Shown here: one piece after another, positions 1 to 7,191 of the stretch
Position numbering within the stretch: the first letter of the stretch is position 1
How the letters are laid out: each line of letters starts with the position of its first letter
NCBI RefSeq assembly: GCF_008704715.1
Contig: NZ_CP023689.1
Coordinates: forward strand, 9,300,001 to 9,364,000
From: Streptomyces chartreusis
GTDB taxonomy: Bacteria > Actinomycetota > Actinomycetes > Streptomycetales > Streptomycetaceae
Direction: 5' to 3'
DNA: 64,000 nt
Translations under genes and position numbers: made by a program
Notes under the pieces: generated by a model
Told to the model about the DNA's origin: nothing
Databases searched by the model: none
Seen by the model: the letters and a program-made list of their open reading frames with translations, nothing else

Positions 1-2
1 CC

Positions 3-377
3 GACCGCATCGCCACCTGGGACGTACCGCCGGACCCCGAGCACGTGGCGACGACCCGGCAGGCTGCCACGGACCAGCTGACCGCGTGGGGCATGGACGA
101 GGCGGCCTTCGTCACCGAACTCGTCGTCAGCGAACTCGTCACCAACGCCATCCGGTACGGCGCACCGCCCATCCAGCTCCGGCTGATCCGCGACCGCACC
201 CTCATCTGCGAGGTCTCCGACGGCAGTTCGACCTCGCCGCATCTGCGCCGGGCCCACGCCTACGACGAGGGCGGCCGCGGCCTGCTGCTCGTCGCGCAGC
301 TCACCAAGCGCTGGGGCAGCCGGCAGACCGGCAGCGGCAAGACGATCTGGGCGGAACAGCCGCTGCCGTCGACCTGA
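3..377 (+). CDS. ATP-binding protein, anti-sigma-factor/SpoIIE-associated kinase-like domain (5' end outside window)
   Basis: The reading frame is open from the first base, so the true start lies upstream and only the C-terminal part is present. The visible residues form a GHKL (HATPase_c) fold of the RsbW-like type that is common in Streptomyces. An N-box reads ELVTNAIRYG, and a G-box-like stretch reads DEGGRGLLLV just before the end. Such domains bind ATP and act as serine kinases or sequestrators of anti-sigma antagonists. They occur either as small stand-alone proteins or as the last domain of PP2C/SpoIIE phosphatases with PAS or GAF sensors. Which of these applies cannot be decided from the fragment. 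An internal GTG at 45 could be mistaken for a start, but the family-typical stretch before it (tryptophan, aspartate, proline-rich) is coding. Confidence 0.85.
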   Translation, partial: DRIATWDVPPDPEHVATTRQAATDQLTAWGMDEAAFVTELVVSELVTNAIRYGAPPIQLRLIRDRTLICEVSDGSSTSPHLRRAHAYDEGGRGLLLVAQLTKRWGSRQTGSGKTIWAEQPLPST

Positions 378-438
378 TCACTTCGCTCGTACCGGGCGGC
401 TCCTTGACGAAGCCGCCCTTCGGGAACATTCCGTCGGC

Positions 439-1269
439 TCAGAACTCCTCGTGCGTCTCGGGGTCCCCGCCGAGCCGCCGGTGTGCGCGGTCGGCGACGG
501 CCGCCATCTGCGTGGCGTCGAGCTCGAAGCCGAAGATGTCGAGGTTCGCGCGCTGCCGCTCCCGGTCGGCCGACTTGGGGATGGGCAGGGCGCCCAGCTG
601 GGTGTGCCAGCGCAGGACGACCTGGCCGGGCGTCACCTTGAGGGTCTCGGCGATGCCCCGGACGACCGGGTCGTCCAGCAGGTCGGTGCCGCGCCCCAGC
701 GGGCTCCAGCTCTCGGTGACGATGCCCTTTCCCTCGTGGAAGGCACGCAGCTCCTCCTGCGGGAACAGCGGGTGCAGCTCGATCTGGTTCACGGACGGCA
801 GGACGCCCGTCTCCCGCTCCAGCCGCTCGATGTGCTCGGGCGTGAAGTTCGAGACACCGATCGACCGGACCAGGCCGCTCTCGCGGAGCTCGATCATGGC
901 CCGCCAGGAGTCGACGTACTTGTCGACCCGGGGGAGCGGCCAGTGGATCAGATACAGGTCGACGTACGCCAGGTCCAGGCGGCGCCGGGACTCCTCGAAG
1001 GAGGCGAGGGTCTCCTCGTAGCCGTGGTGCCGGCCCGGGAGCTTCGTCGTCACCACCACCTCCTCGCGCGCAACCCCGCTCGCGGCGACGCCCCGGCCGA
1101 CCCCTGTCTCGTTGCGGTAGTTCGTCGCGGTGTCGACGAGGCGGTATCCCAGATCCAGGGCGTCGGCCACCGCCCGTTCCGCCTGGGCGTCGTCCATCGG
1201 CCAGGTGCCCAGGCCGATGGCGGGGATCGTCGTACCGTCGTTGAGCGTGTGCAGCGGAATGCTGATCAC
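439..1269 (-). CDS. aldo/keto reductase
   Basis: NADPH-dependent carbonyl reductase with the (beta/alpha)8 aldo/keto reductase fold, 276 residues, close to the usual size of the 2,5-diketo-D-gluconate reductase-like branch. The catalytic tetrad is visible: Asp46 and Tyr51 in DTATNY, Lys75 in TTKLPG and His108 in LIHWPL. The C-terminal cofactor loop reads PIPKSADRER. I chose the GTG at 1269 because GGAAGG sits seven bases upstream. A longer frame (to 1332) begins with residues that do not look like this family. The gene is divergent from the LacI regulator at 1348 and may be co-regulated with the sugar locus. The substrate is unknown; a role in reducing sugar-derived aldehydes or ketones is only a guess. 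Confidence 0.9.
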   Translation of the reverse strand: MISIPLHTLNDGTTIPAIGLGTWPMDDAQAERAVADALDLGYRLVDTATNYRNETGVGRGVAASGVAREEVVVTTKLPGRHHGYEETLASFEESRRRLDLAYVDLYLIHWPLPRVDKYVDSWRAMIELRESGLVRSIGVSNFTPEHIERLERETGVLPSVNQIELHPLFPQEELRAFHEGKGIVTESWSPLGRGTDLLDDPVVRGIAETLKVTPGQVVLRWHTQLGALPIPKSADRERQRANLDIFGFELDATQMAAVADRAHRRLGGDPETHEEF

Positions 1270-1347
1270 TGTCGGACCTTCCCTCGACTGTGCCGTACAC
1301 CCAGCGTCACGGATAGGGTGAGGATTGATCAACCGGACGGGTGGGGG

Positions 1348-2430
1348 ATGAGGGCGGGCGACGGGATGGGCGGCACCGAGGAGAAGCAGGCGACGGGTTC
1401 CGGGCGTCCGACGTCACGGGACGTCGCCCGGCTCGCCGGGGTGTCGCACACGGCCGTCTCCTTCGTCTTCAACGGCCGCGCCGAGGGCAATCTCTCGCCC
1501 GCCACCCAGGAGCGGATCCGCCGTGCCGCCGCCGAGCTCGGCTACCGGCCCGACCCGGTCGCCCGCGGCCTGCGCCGCCGCCGGACGGCGGTGATCGGCC
1601 TGGTCACCGACGAGATCGCCTCCTCGCCGTTCGCGGGGCGGCTGCTGCGCGGCGCCATGGAGACCGCCTGGGACAGCGAGCACCTCGTGCTGACCATCGA
1701 CTCGGGCGGCGACCCGGCCAAGGAGGACGCGGCCGTCGCCGAGCTCCTCGACCGGCGTGTGGACGGCATCATCTACGCCGCCATGTCGCTGCGCCGGGTC
1801 CGCGTCCCCGAGGGCCTGCACCGCACCCACTCCGTCCTCGCGAACTGCCTGCCCGAGGACGACTCCCTGCCCGCCGTCATCCCCGCCGAGCGCGCGGGCG
1901 GCCGTACGGCGGCCCGCTTGCTGCTGGACGCGGGGCACCGCCGGGTCGCCATGGTCGGTGGCCAGGACGACCTCGCCTCCGTCGACCGCCTGCGCGGCTT
2001 CCGCGACGCACTGCGCGCCGAGGGGATCAGCGTGCCCAAGGAGTGGGTCGTGCGCACGGGCGGTGAGATCTCCGGCGGGTACGAGGGCGCGACGCGCGTC
2101 CTGGACGGCGTCCCCGCCGACCGGCGCCCCACCGGGCTCTTCTGCTACAACGACCGGGTCGCGGCGGGCGTCCTGCACGCCGCGACCCGGCTCGGCATCA
2201 CCGTCCCCGGCGAGCTGTCGGTGGTCGGCTACGACGACCAGGAACACATGGCCGCGTTCCTCACCCCGCCACTGACCAGCGTCGCCCTGCCGCACCGGGC
2301 GATGGGCGACGCCGCCGCCCGCCTGCTCCTCGACGCCATCGACACGGGCCGGACGCCGCCCGCGACGGTACGGCGCCTGGCCTGTCCGGTGATCAGCCGT
2401 GCGTCGGTGGGACCAGCTCCCAGCCGGTGA
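1348..2430 (+). CDS. LacI-family transcriptional regulator of the fructan/sucrose locus
   Basis: A 360-residue DNA-binding repressor. An N-terminal LacI helix-turn-helix (about residues 22-44, TSRDVARLAGVSHTAVSFVF) and hinge helix precede a periplasmic-binding-protein-like sensor domain. Conserved patches include VIGLVTDEI at the start of the core, GLFCYNDRVAAGVLHA near the middle and LSVVGYDDQE near the end. The frame extends far upstream as a shadow. ATG 1348 (with a G-rich stretch directly before it) or ATG 1366 are the plausible starts. Its 3' end overlaps the convergent GH32 gene by 38 bases. By position it should repress the adjacent GH32-ABC operon in response to a fructan-derived sugar, and two candidate operators lie at 7029 and 7114. 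A TTGATCAA palindrome at 1325-1332 could be an autoregulatory site. Confidence 0.9.
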   Translation: MRAGDGMGGTEEKQATGSGRPTSRDVARLAGVSHTAVSFVFNGRAEGNLSPATQERIRRAAAELGYRPDPVARGLRRRRTAVIGLVTDEIASSPFAGRLLRGAMETAWDSEHLVLTIDSGGDPAKEDAAVAELLDRRVDGIIYAAMSLRRVRVPEGLHRTHSVLANCLPEDDSLPAVIPAERAGGRTAARLLLDAGHRRVAMVGGQDDLASVDRLRGFRDALRAEGISVPKEWVVRTGGEISGGYEGATRVLDGVPADRRPTGLFCYNDRVAAGVLHAATRLGITVPGELSVVGYDDQEHMAAFLTPPLTSVALPHRAMGDAAARLLLDAIDTGRTPPATVRRLACPVISRASVGPAPSR

Positions 2431-3793
2431 CCGTGGCCCCGGCACCGGTCACGAGCAGCTCGGCCACGTCGTCCGGCCGCCGGTAGACCCGCTCGGTGAC
2501 CATCGCCCGGTCGCCCACGAACAGCTCGAACAGCGAGCCGTCCACGAGGATCCGCACTTCGGCGGCCGGCGTCCGCACCACGATCGGCCCCGCATCCTCG
2601 GACCCGCCGCGCGGCCAGCCGCCCCGGTCGAGCGTCACCGTGCCCTCGCCCGGGTCCAGCAGGACCGTCAGCTCGGCACCCGCGGCGGACCGCAGCAGCC
2701 GCACGCCGGTGCGGCCGGACGCGGTCACCGTCAGGTCGTACGCCTCGGGCAGCCCGGCAGGCCGGCCCGCGGCCGTCACGAACGGCACGTCGGCACGCAG
2801 CAGTTCGAGTTCCGGCGCGGGCAGGACCCGCAGGGAACCGTCGGCACGCACGTCCACCACGCGCGGCGCGGTCAGTACCCCGGCCCACCCCGCCCGGTCG
2901 ACCTCGGCCTGCTCCCGGGCCTCCCAGGACCAGCCCCACAGCAACGCCCGGTCGGGCTCCTGGAGCACGGCGGGCGCGTAGAAGTCCCGGCCGTGGTCCA
3001 GCCGCCCTCCGGCCCGCGCCTCGAAGCACAACCCGCCCTCTCCGACCGGAATCAGACGTCCCGTCAGATAGCCGGTGGTGCTGGGGTTTCCGTCCCACAG
3101 CGACAGCACCAGCACCCACGTACCGTCCGCCGTGCGCAGCAGTTGCGGGCACTCCCAGCCCACCGCCCCGTCGCCGAAGGCGTGCGCGGCCACGGGGTCG
3201 TCGCCGTCGAGCAGCACCCCCGCGAACCGCCAGTCGGTGAGGTCGTCGCAGTCGTACAGCAGCACCGACGGCGTCCCGTCAGCGCGGCCCGCGCCGACCA
3301 GGGCCCAGCGCCGACCGCCGCTGGTGAACACGAACGGGTCGCGGAACATCACCACGTCCAGGTCTTCCGGTGGGCCCGTCACCACCGGCGTGGGCAGGGG
3401 TCGCCAGTCGGTGAGTGTCTCGTCCTCGGGCATCAGCGCCCGCGCGAGACAGATCGAGCCGAGGCCCGTGTGGTGCCGGTCGACGCCGGTGTAGACGGCC
3501 GTCGGCACACCGTCGTCGTCGACCACACACCCCGACCAGCAGCCCGACTCGTCGGGGCCGCCCGGTGTCGGGGTCAGCGCGATCGGATGGTGCTCCCAGT
3601 GGACCAGGTCGGCGCTGGAGACATGACCCCAGTGGACGTTGGCGTGCACGGGGGCGTCGGGATTGTGCTGGTAGAAGAGGTGATGGCGGCCCCGCCAACG
3701 GAAGGGACCGTTCGGGTCGTTGATCCAGTTGGCGGGGGGACGGACCCGGAAGCGCGGGGCGCCGGGGTCCGTGCACTGAGCGGCGAGGCTCAA
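2393..3793 (-). CDS. intracellular GH32 beta-fructofuranosidase (sucrose/levan-oligosaccharide hydrolase)
   Basis: Glycoside hydrolase family 32 enzyme of 466 residues with no signal peptide, so it should act in the cytoplasm on imported fructosides. The family triad is visible: nucleophile Asp26 in WINDPNGP, the transition-state stabiliser in RDPFVF, and the acid/base Glu in WECPQL. A C-terminal beta-sandwich follows (LFELFVGDRAMVTERVYRR). The start is a TTG at 3793 that overlaps the stop of the upstream permease (TTGA). AGGAG seven bases before it supports this choice and implies translational coupling. The gene is last in the operon after the binding protein and two permeases. Exact substrate preference (sucrose, inulin or levan oligosaccharides) cannot be read from sequence alone. 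Confidence 0.92.
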   Translation of the reverse strand: MSLAAQCTDPGAPRFRVRPPANWINDPNGPFRWRGRHHLFYQHNPDAPVHANVHWGHVSSADLVHWEHHPIALTPTPGGPDESGCWSGCVVDDDGVPTAVYTGVDRHHTGLGSICLARALMPEDETLTDWRPLPTPVVTGPPEDLDVVMFRDPFVFTSGGRRWALVGAGRADGTPSVLLYDCDDLTDWRFAGVLLDGDDPVAAHAFGDGAVGWECPQLLRTADGTWVLVLSLWDGNPSTTGYLTGRLIPVGEGGLCFEARAGGRLDHGRDFYAPAVLQEPDRALLWGWSWEAREQAEVDRAGWAGVLTAPRVVDVRADGSLRVLPAPELELLRADVPFVTAAGRPAGLPEAYDLTVTASGRTGVRLLRSAAGAELTVLLDPGEGTVTLDRGGWPRGGSEDAGPIVVRTPAAEVRILVDGSLFELFVGDRAMVTERVYRRPDDVAELLVTGAGATVTGWELVPPTHG

Positions 3794-4644
3794 CGGTTGA
3801 CTCCTGCGGACGTGATGCCCTCGCGAAGAGGGCGCTGACCGACGACGAACACGGCGACGGCGGGGATCATGGACAGCACGACACCGGCGAGCACCACCGA
3901 GATGGAGCCCGTGCCGAGGTTGCCCTGGAGCGAGACCAGGCCCAGCGGCAACGTGTAGTTCTGGGCCGAGGTCTCCAGGATCAGCGGGCGGAAGAACTCG
4001 TTCCAGTGGTAGTTGAAGGCCAGCACGCCGACGATCGCGAGACCGGGCGCGGCCAGCGGGGCGTACACGGACCGGAAGATCCGCCAGGGCCCGCAGCCGT
4101 CCAGCATCGCCGCCTCGCCCAGGTCCTTGGGCATGCCAAGGAAGTACTGGCGCATCAGGAAGGTCCCGAACGCGGTCGGGAAGGCCGGGACGATCAGACC
4201 GAGCAGGGTGTCCGTCAGGCCCATCGACTTCAGCACCAGGAACACCGGCACGATCGTGACCTGGAGCGGCACCATCATGGTCGCAAGGACCAGCCCGAAC
4301 AGCGGCTTCTTGAACCGGAACTCCAGGCGCGCGAAGGCGTACCCGGCCAGGCCGGCCGTGATCATCTGGCCCACCGCGATCAGCGCCGTCACCAGCGTCG
4401 AGTTGAGCGCCAGCAGCCAGACGTCGATCTGGTCGAAGACCCCGCTGTACGCCTCCGTGGACGGGCTCGTCGGGATGAGGCGCGGCGGCAGGTCGAACGC
4501 CTCGGCCGGGGTGCGCAGGGACGTGGAGACGGTCCAGATGACCGGGCCCAGCGTCAGCAGCGCGCACACCGCGAGGCCGGCGATCCGGGCCCACGGCGCG
4601 AGGGAGTGGCGGGTGCGGCTGAGGGAGAGAGTCGCTTGGCTCAT
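3790..4644 (-). CDS. carbohydrate ABC transporter permease (MalG type)
   Basis: Inner-membrane permease of a CUT1-type sugar importer, 284 residues with about six membrane spans. The EAA loop that docks the ATPase is clear near residues 190-215 (EAAMLDGCGPWRIFRSVYAP). It lies 15 bases downstream of the partner permease and is coupled by a TTGA overlap to the GH32 gene. With the second permease and the binding protein it should import fructose-containing oligosaccharides. No ATPase gene is present nearby, which fits Streptomyces importers that share a distant multiple-sugar ATPase (MsiK). Confidence 0.93.
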   Translation of the reverse strand: MSQATLSLSRTRHSLAPWARIAGLAVCALLTLGPVIWTVSTSLRTPAEAFDLPPRLIPTSPSTEAYSGVFDQIDVWLLALNSTLVTALIAVGQMITAGLAGYAFARLEFRFKKPLFGLVLATMMVPLQVTIVPVFLVLKSMGLTDTLLGLIVPAFPTAFGTFLMRQYFLGMPKDLGEAAMLDGCGPWRIFRSVYAPLAAPGLAIVGVLAFNYHWNEFFRPLILETSAQNYTLPLGLVSLQGNLGTGSISVVLAGVVLSMIPAVAVFVVGQRPLREGITSAGVNR

Positions 4645-4659
4645 GGGAAGGTCACCGGC

Positions 4660-5613
4660 TCACTGGTAGTGGACGAAACGCCGGCTGAGCCGGAACTGGA
4701 GGGCGGTGACCGCCATGATCAGCACGAACAGCAGCACACCCACCGCCGAGGCCGCACCGAAGCGCAGCTGCTCGAACGCGCTCTCGTAGATGACCATCAC
4801 GACGGTGCGGGTGGCGTCGCCGGGACCGCCGTTGGTGAGGACGTAGGGCTGCTCGAAGACCTGGAGCGCGTTGATGATGCCGACCACCGACGCGACCAGC
4901 AGGGTGGGCGACAGCAGCGGCAGGGTGATGCCGAGGTGCTTGCGCAGCCCGGTCGCGCCGTCCAGGGCCGCGGCCTCGTGGATCTCCTTGGGGATGTTGT
5001 TGAGTCCGCCGACGAACAGCAGGAACGAGAACCCGAACTGCTGCCAGACATAGACCAGGATCACCGTGGCCATCGCCGCGTTCTCCGACGTCAGCCAGGG
5101 CACCGGGGCGACCCCGACCAGCCCGAGCAGCCAGTTCACGACCCCGAAGTCCTGATTGAACAGGTACTTCATCACCACCGAGATCGACGCCGCGGACAGC
5201 ACCAGCGGGAAGAAGAACGCCGACCGGAACACCGACCGCAGCCACACCGGCATCCGCCCGTTCACCGCCAGCGCCAGCACGAGGGCGATCACCAGCTGCA
5301 GCGCGACCGCGAGCACCATGAACAGCAGCGTGTTGCCGAAGGACACCAGCACGGTCGAATCGGTGAAGACCTCACGGTAGTTGGCGGCACCGGCGAAGCT
5401 CGGGTCGTCGATGACGTTCCAGTGGAACAGGCTCAGCACTACCGAGCCGATGATCGGGACGACCGTGAAGACGACGATGCCGACGATCGTGGGCGCGAGG
5501 AACAGCGTGGCCAGCAGGCGGGTGCCGCGGTCGCGGGCGGAGCGGCGGGGCGCCGGGGCGGGTGGCGCGGCCGGCCGCTGCGGCCGTACGGCCGGGATCT
5601 GGGTGTTCGTCAT
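4660..5613 (-). CDS. sugar ABC transporter permease (MalF type)
   Basis: First permease of the importer, 317 residues. It has a Pro/Ala/Arg-rich cytoplasmic N-terminus of about 35 residues, then about six transmembrane helices. The EAA motif reads EIHEAAALDGATGLRKHLG near residue 210. Its ATG overlaps the stop codon of the solute-binding protein gene (ATGA), so the two are translationally coupled. It forms a heterodimer with the MalG-type permease encoded next. Confidence 0.93.
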   Translation of the reverse strand: MTNTQIPAVRPQRPAAPPAPAPRRSARDRGTRLLATLFLAPTIVGIVVFTVVPIIGSVVLSLFHWNVIDDPSFAGAANYREVFTDSTVLVSFGNTLLFMVLAVALQLVIALVLALAVNGRMPVWLRSVFRSAFFFPLVLSAASISVVMKYLFNQDFGVVNWLLGLVGVAPVPWLTSENAAMATVILVYVWQQFGFSFLLFVGGLNNIPKEIHEAAALDGATGLRKHLGITLPLLSPTLLVASVVGIINALQVFEQPYVLTNGGPGDATRTVVMVIYESAFEQLRFGAASAVGVLLFVLIMAVTALQFRLSRRFVHYQ

Positions 5614-7019
5614 ACGTCACGCTCCATGGCCTTCTCCAGATCGCCCTGCATCCGGCGCAGCGCGGGACCCACCGAACGCCGGGACGCCAGAGCGGTACCG
5701 GTGTGCTTGAGCAGCACCTGCTCGACCTCGGCGACCTGCGGCGGCGCGGGGATCGGCCCGGTGTCGGGGAACTTGTCGAGGGTGTCGTAGAAGACCGGCC
5801 AGTGCTCCGGACCGGTCTCCCGGTAGCGCTCCGCGGTGAGCATCGAGCGGCGTGCCGGGGTGGTCTGGTTGGTGGAGAACAGCCGTGTCAGGGTGTCCCT
5901 GCGGGCGGCGTACTTGATGAACTCCCAGGCCTCCTCCTGCCGCTTCGAGGTGCGCAGCAGCGCATAGCCCGCGGCGCCGAACTGCATGCGCTGGGTGCGC
6001 CAGCGCGGGAAGTACTGCACGTCGAAGGCGTCGCCCTTCATTCCGGCCAGGTGCAGTCCGCCCGCCCAGAAGCCGCCCGCGGGCGTGACGCCGACCCGGC
6101 CGGTGGAGAACACGCCGATCAGGTTCTGCCCGTTGCCGCCCTCGGGCCGCGTGCACAGGCCCTCCTGGACGAGGGAGGCGAGATAGTCGTACGCCTCCTC
6201 CACGCGCGCGTCGGTGGCCTGCGGTGTCGTCCACCGGTAACCGCCCCCGCGGCCCTCCCGTGCGGCGGCCGGGTAGAAGGAGTCCCACAGCCAGTCACCG
6301 CCCGGTGCCTTGGACTCGGCCAGCAGATTGGTGTCGTTGGCGAACAGCCACGGCACCACGCCGCCCCACAGGCGGTTGGTCCAGAAGTACGGGGTGAACT
6401 GGGAGCCGCTGGCCTGCTTCATGTCCCGCAGCAGCGCGGTGAAGTCGTCGCGGGTCCAGTCGGCGCTGGGGAAGCCGGCGCCCGCCCGCTCCAGCACCTG
6501 GTGGTTGAGGTACATGTCGGCCGCGTTGAACTCGACCGGCAGCTGGTACAGGGAGCCCTCGTACATCATCGACTCCACCAGGGAGGGGTGGACGTCGGCG
6601 AAGTACTCGCGCAGCTCCTCGGCGTCCCGCTTCACCCAGTCGTCCAGCGGGACTCCGAGGCGCTGCGCGAACAGCTGGACGCCCTCGGTGGCGACGTACA
6701 CCAGATCAGGGGCCGTGCCCGCCGCGATCTGGGTGAGGATCTTCGCGAAGAAGTCGGACCAGTCCACCGCCTGAACGGCGTTGATCCGCAGCTTGATGTC
6801 GGGGTGGACCTGCTTGAAGCCCTCGGTGAGCGTGCGGACGGCCTCCGGTCCGTAGGCGGGGCCGAGGGTGGCGACGACGAGCGAGCCGTCGTCGCGGCCG
6901 GGGATGTCGGCTCCGGTGAGCCGGTCCCAGCTCGCGGCGGTACCGGCGAGCGCGGCGGCTCCCGCGCCGTAGGCGCCGTACCGCAGCAGAGTGCGGCGGG
7001 TGGGATTCGAGTCGGTCAT
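5610..7019 (-). CDS. extracellular solute-binding protein of the sugar ABC importer (Tat-type signal, no lipobox Cys)
   Basis: Family 1 sugar-binding protein, 469 residues, first gene of the importer operon. The N-terminus carries a twin-arginine signal (TRRTLLRYG) and a hydrophobic Ala/Gly stretch. In most Gram-positive binding proteins this would end in a lipobox cysteine. Here the corresponding place reads ALAGTAASW, with Thr where Cys would be, so the usual lipid anchor is not apparent. The mature part has typical features (QIAAGTAPDLVYV, GRVGVTPAGGF, WEFIKYAARRD). The gene is preceded by a candidate promoter and a LacI-type operator. The ligand is probably a fructo-oligosaccharide or sucrose, judged from the two GH32 neighbours. 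Confidence 0.9.
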   Translation of the reverse strand: MTDSNPTRRTLLRYGAYGAGAAALAGTAASWDRLTGADIPGRDDGSLVVATLGPAYGPEAVRTLTEGFKQVHPDIKLRINAVQAVDWSDFFAKILTQIAAGTAPDLVYVATEGVQLFAQRLGVPLDDWVKRDAEELREYFADVHPSLVESMMYEGSLYQLPVEFNAADMYLNHQVLERAGAGFPSADWTRDDFTALLRDMKQASGSQFTPYFWTNRLWGGVVPWLFANDTNLLAESKAPGGDWLWDSFYPAAAREGRGGGYRWTTPQATDARVEEAYDYLASLVQEGLCTRPEGGNGQNLIGVFSTGRVGVTPAGGFWAGGLHLAGMKGDAFDVQYFPRWRTQRMQFGAAGYALLRTSKRQEEAWEFIKYAARRDTLTRLFSTNQTTPARRSMLTAERYRETGPEHWPVFYDTLDKFPDTGPIPAPPQVAEVEQVLLKHTGTALASRRSVGPALRRMQGDLEKAMERDV

Positions 7020-7028
7020 GCAGCGGGC

Positions 7029-7042
7029 CTAACTCGTGTTAG
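7029..7042. promoter_or_regulatory. candidate LacI-family operator upstream of the ABC operon
   Basis: Dyad CTAACTCGTGTTAG with a central CG, lying 9-22 bases upstream of the binding-protein start codon and downstream of the candidate promoter at 7062-7091. The second half-site pair at 7114 shares the TAAC/GTTA arms. The CG-centred layout is typical of LacI-family sites. Binding here would block transcription elongation or the 5' leader of the operon. Confidence 0.55.
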
Positions 7043-7061
7043 TCGAGTAGTGATGCCCCAG

Positions 7062-7091
7062 ATGATGGGAAGCCCGTCACGGCCCTGTCAA
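7062..7091 (-). promoter_or_regulatory. candidate promoter of the binding-protein/permease/GH32 operon
   Basis: Reading the minus strand, a consensus TTGACA (7091-7086) is followed after 18 bases by CATCAT (7067-7062). The predicted transcript would start near 7055 and run through the operator at 7029-7042. The -35 match is perfect, but the -10 match is weak. Confidence 0.4.
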
Positions 7092-7105
7092 TAGTCGTGA
7101 ACCAC

Positions 7106-7134
7106 TTGACCTTTAACGAGTTAGGTCGCAGAGT
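7106..7134 (+). promoter_or_regulatory. candidate promoter of the secreted GH32 gene
   Basis: TTGACC (7106-7111), a 17-base spacer and CAGAGT (7129-7134), about 58 bases before the GH32 start. The operator-like dyad at 7114-7123 sits inside the spacer, where a bound repressor would block RNA polymerase. Confidence 0.4.
7114..7123. promoter_or_regulatory. second candidate LacI-family operator, between divergent promoters
   Basis: Perfect inverted repeat TAAC-GA-GTTA. It shares its half-sites with the dyad at 7029-7042 but has a two-base instead of a four-base centre. It lies within the spacer of the candidate promoter of the secreted GH32 gene. Confidence 0.45.
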
Positions 7135-7191
7135 CCTGGTCCACATGAGCCGCCTCCCGACGCCTTCCGCGTCCGACGAGAGGAACGATGT

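Noticed and set aside
2393..4594. A 733-residue frame joining permease-region shadow to the GH32 enzyme.
   Set aside because: The part upstream of 3793 is a shadow of the MalG-type permease; the TTG start with AGGAG at 3793 fits the GH32 gene.
3790..7019. A missing ABC ATPase taken as evidence of a broken importer.
   Set aside because: Streptomyces sugar importers commonly use a shared ATPase encoded elsewhere; both permeases and the binding protein are intact.
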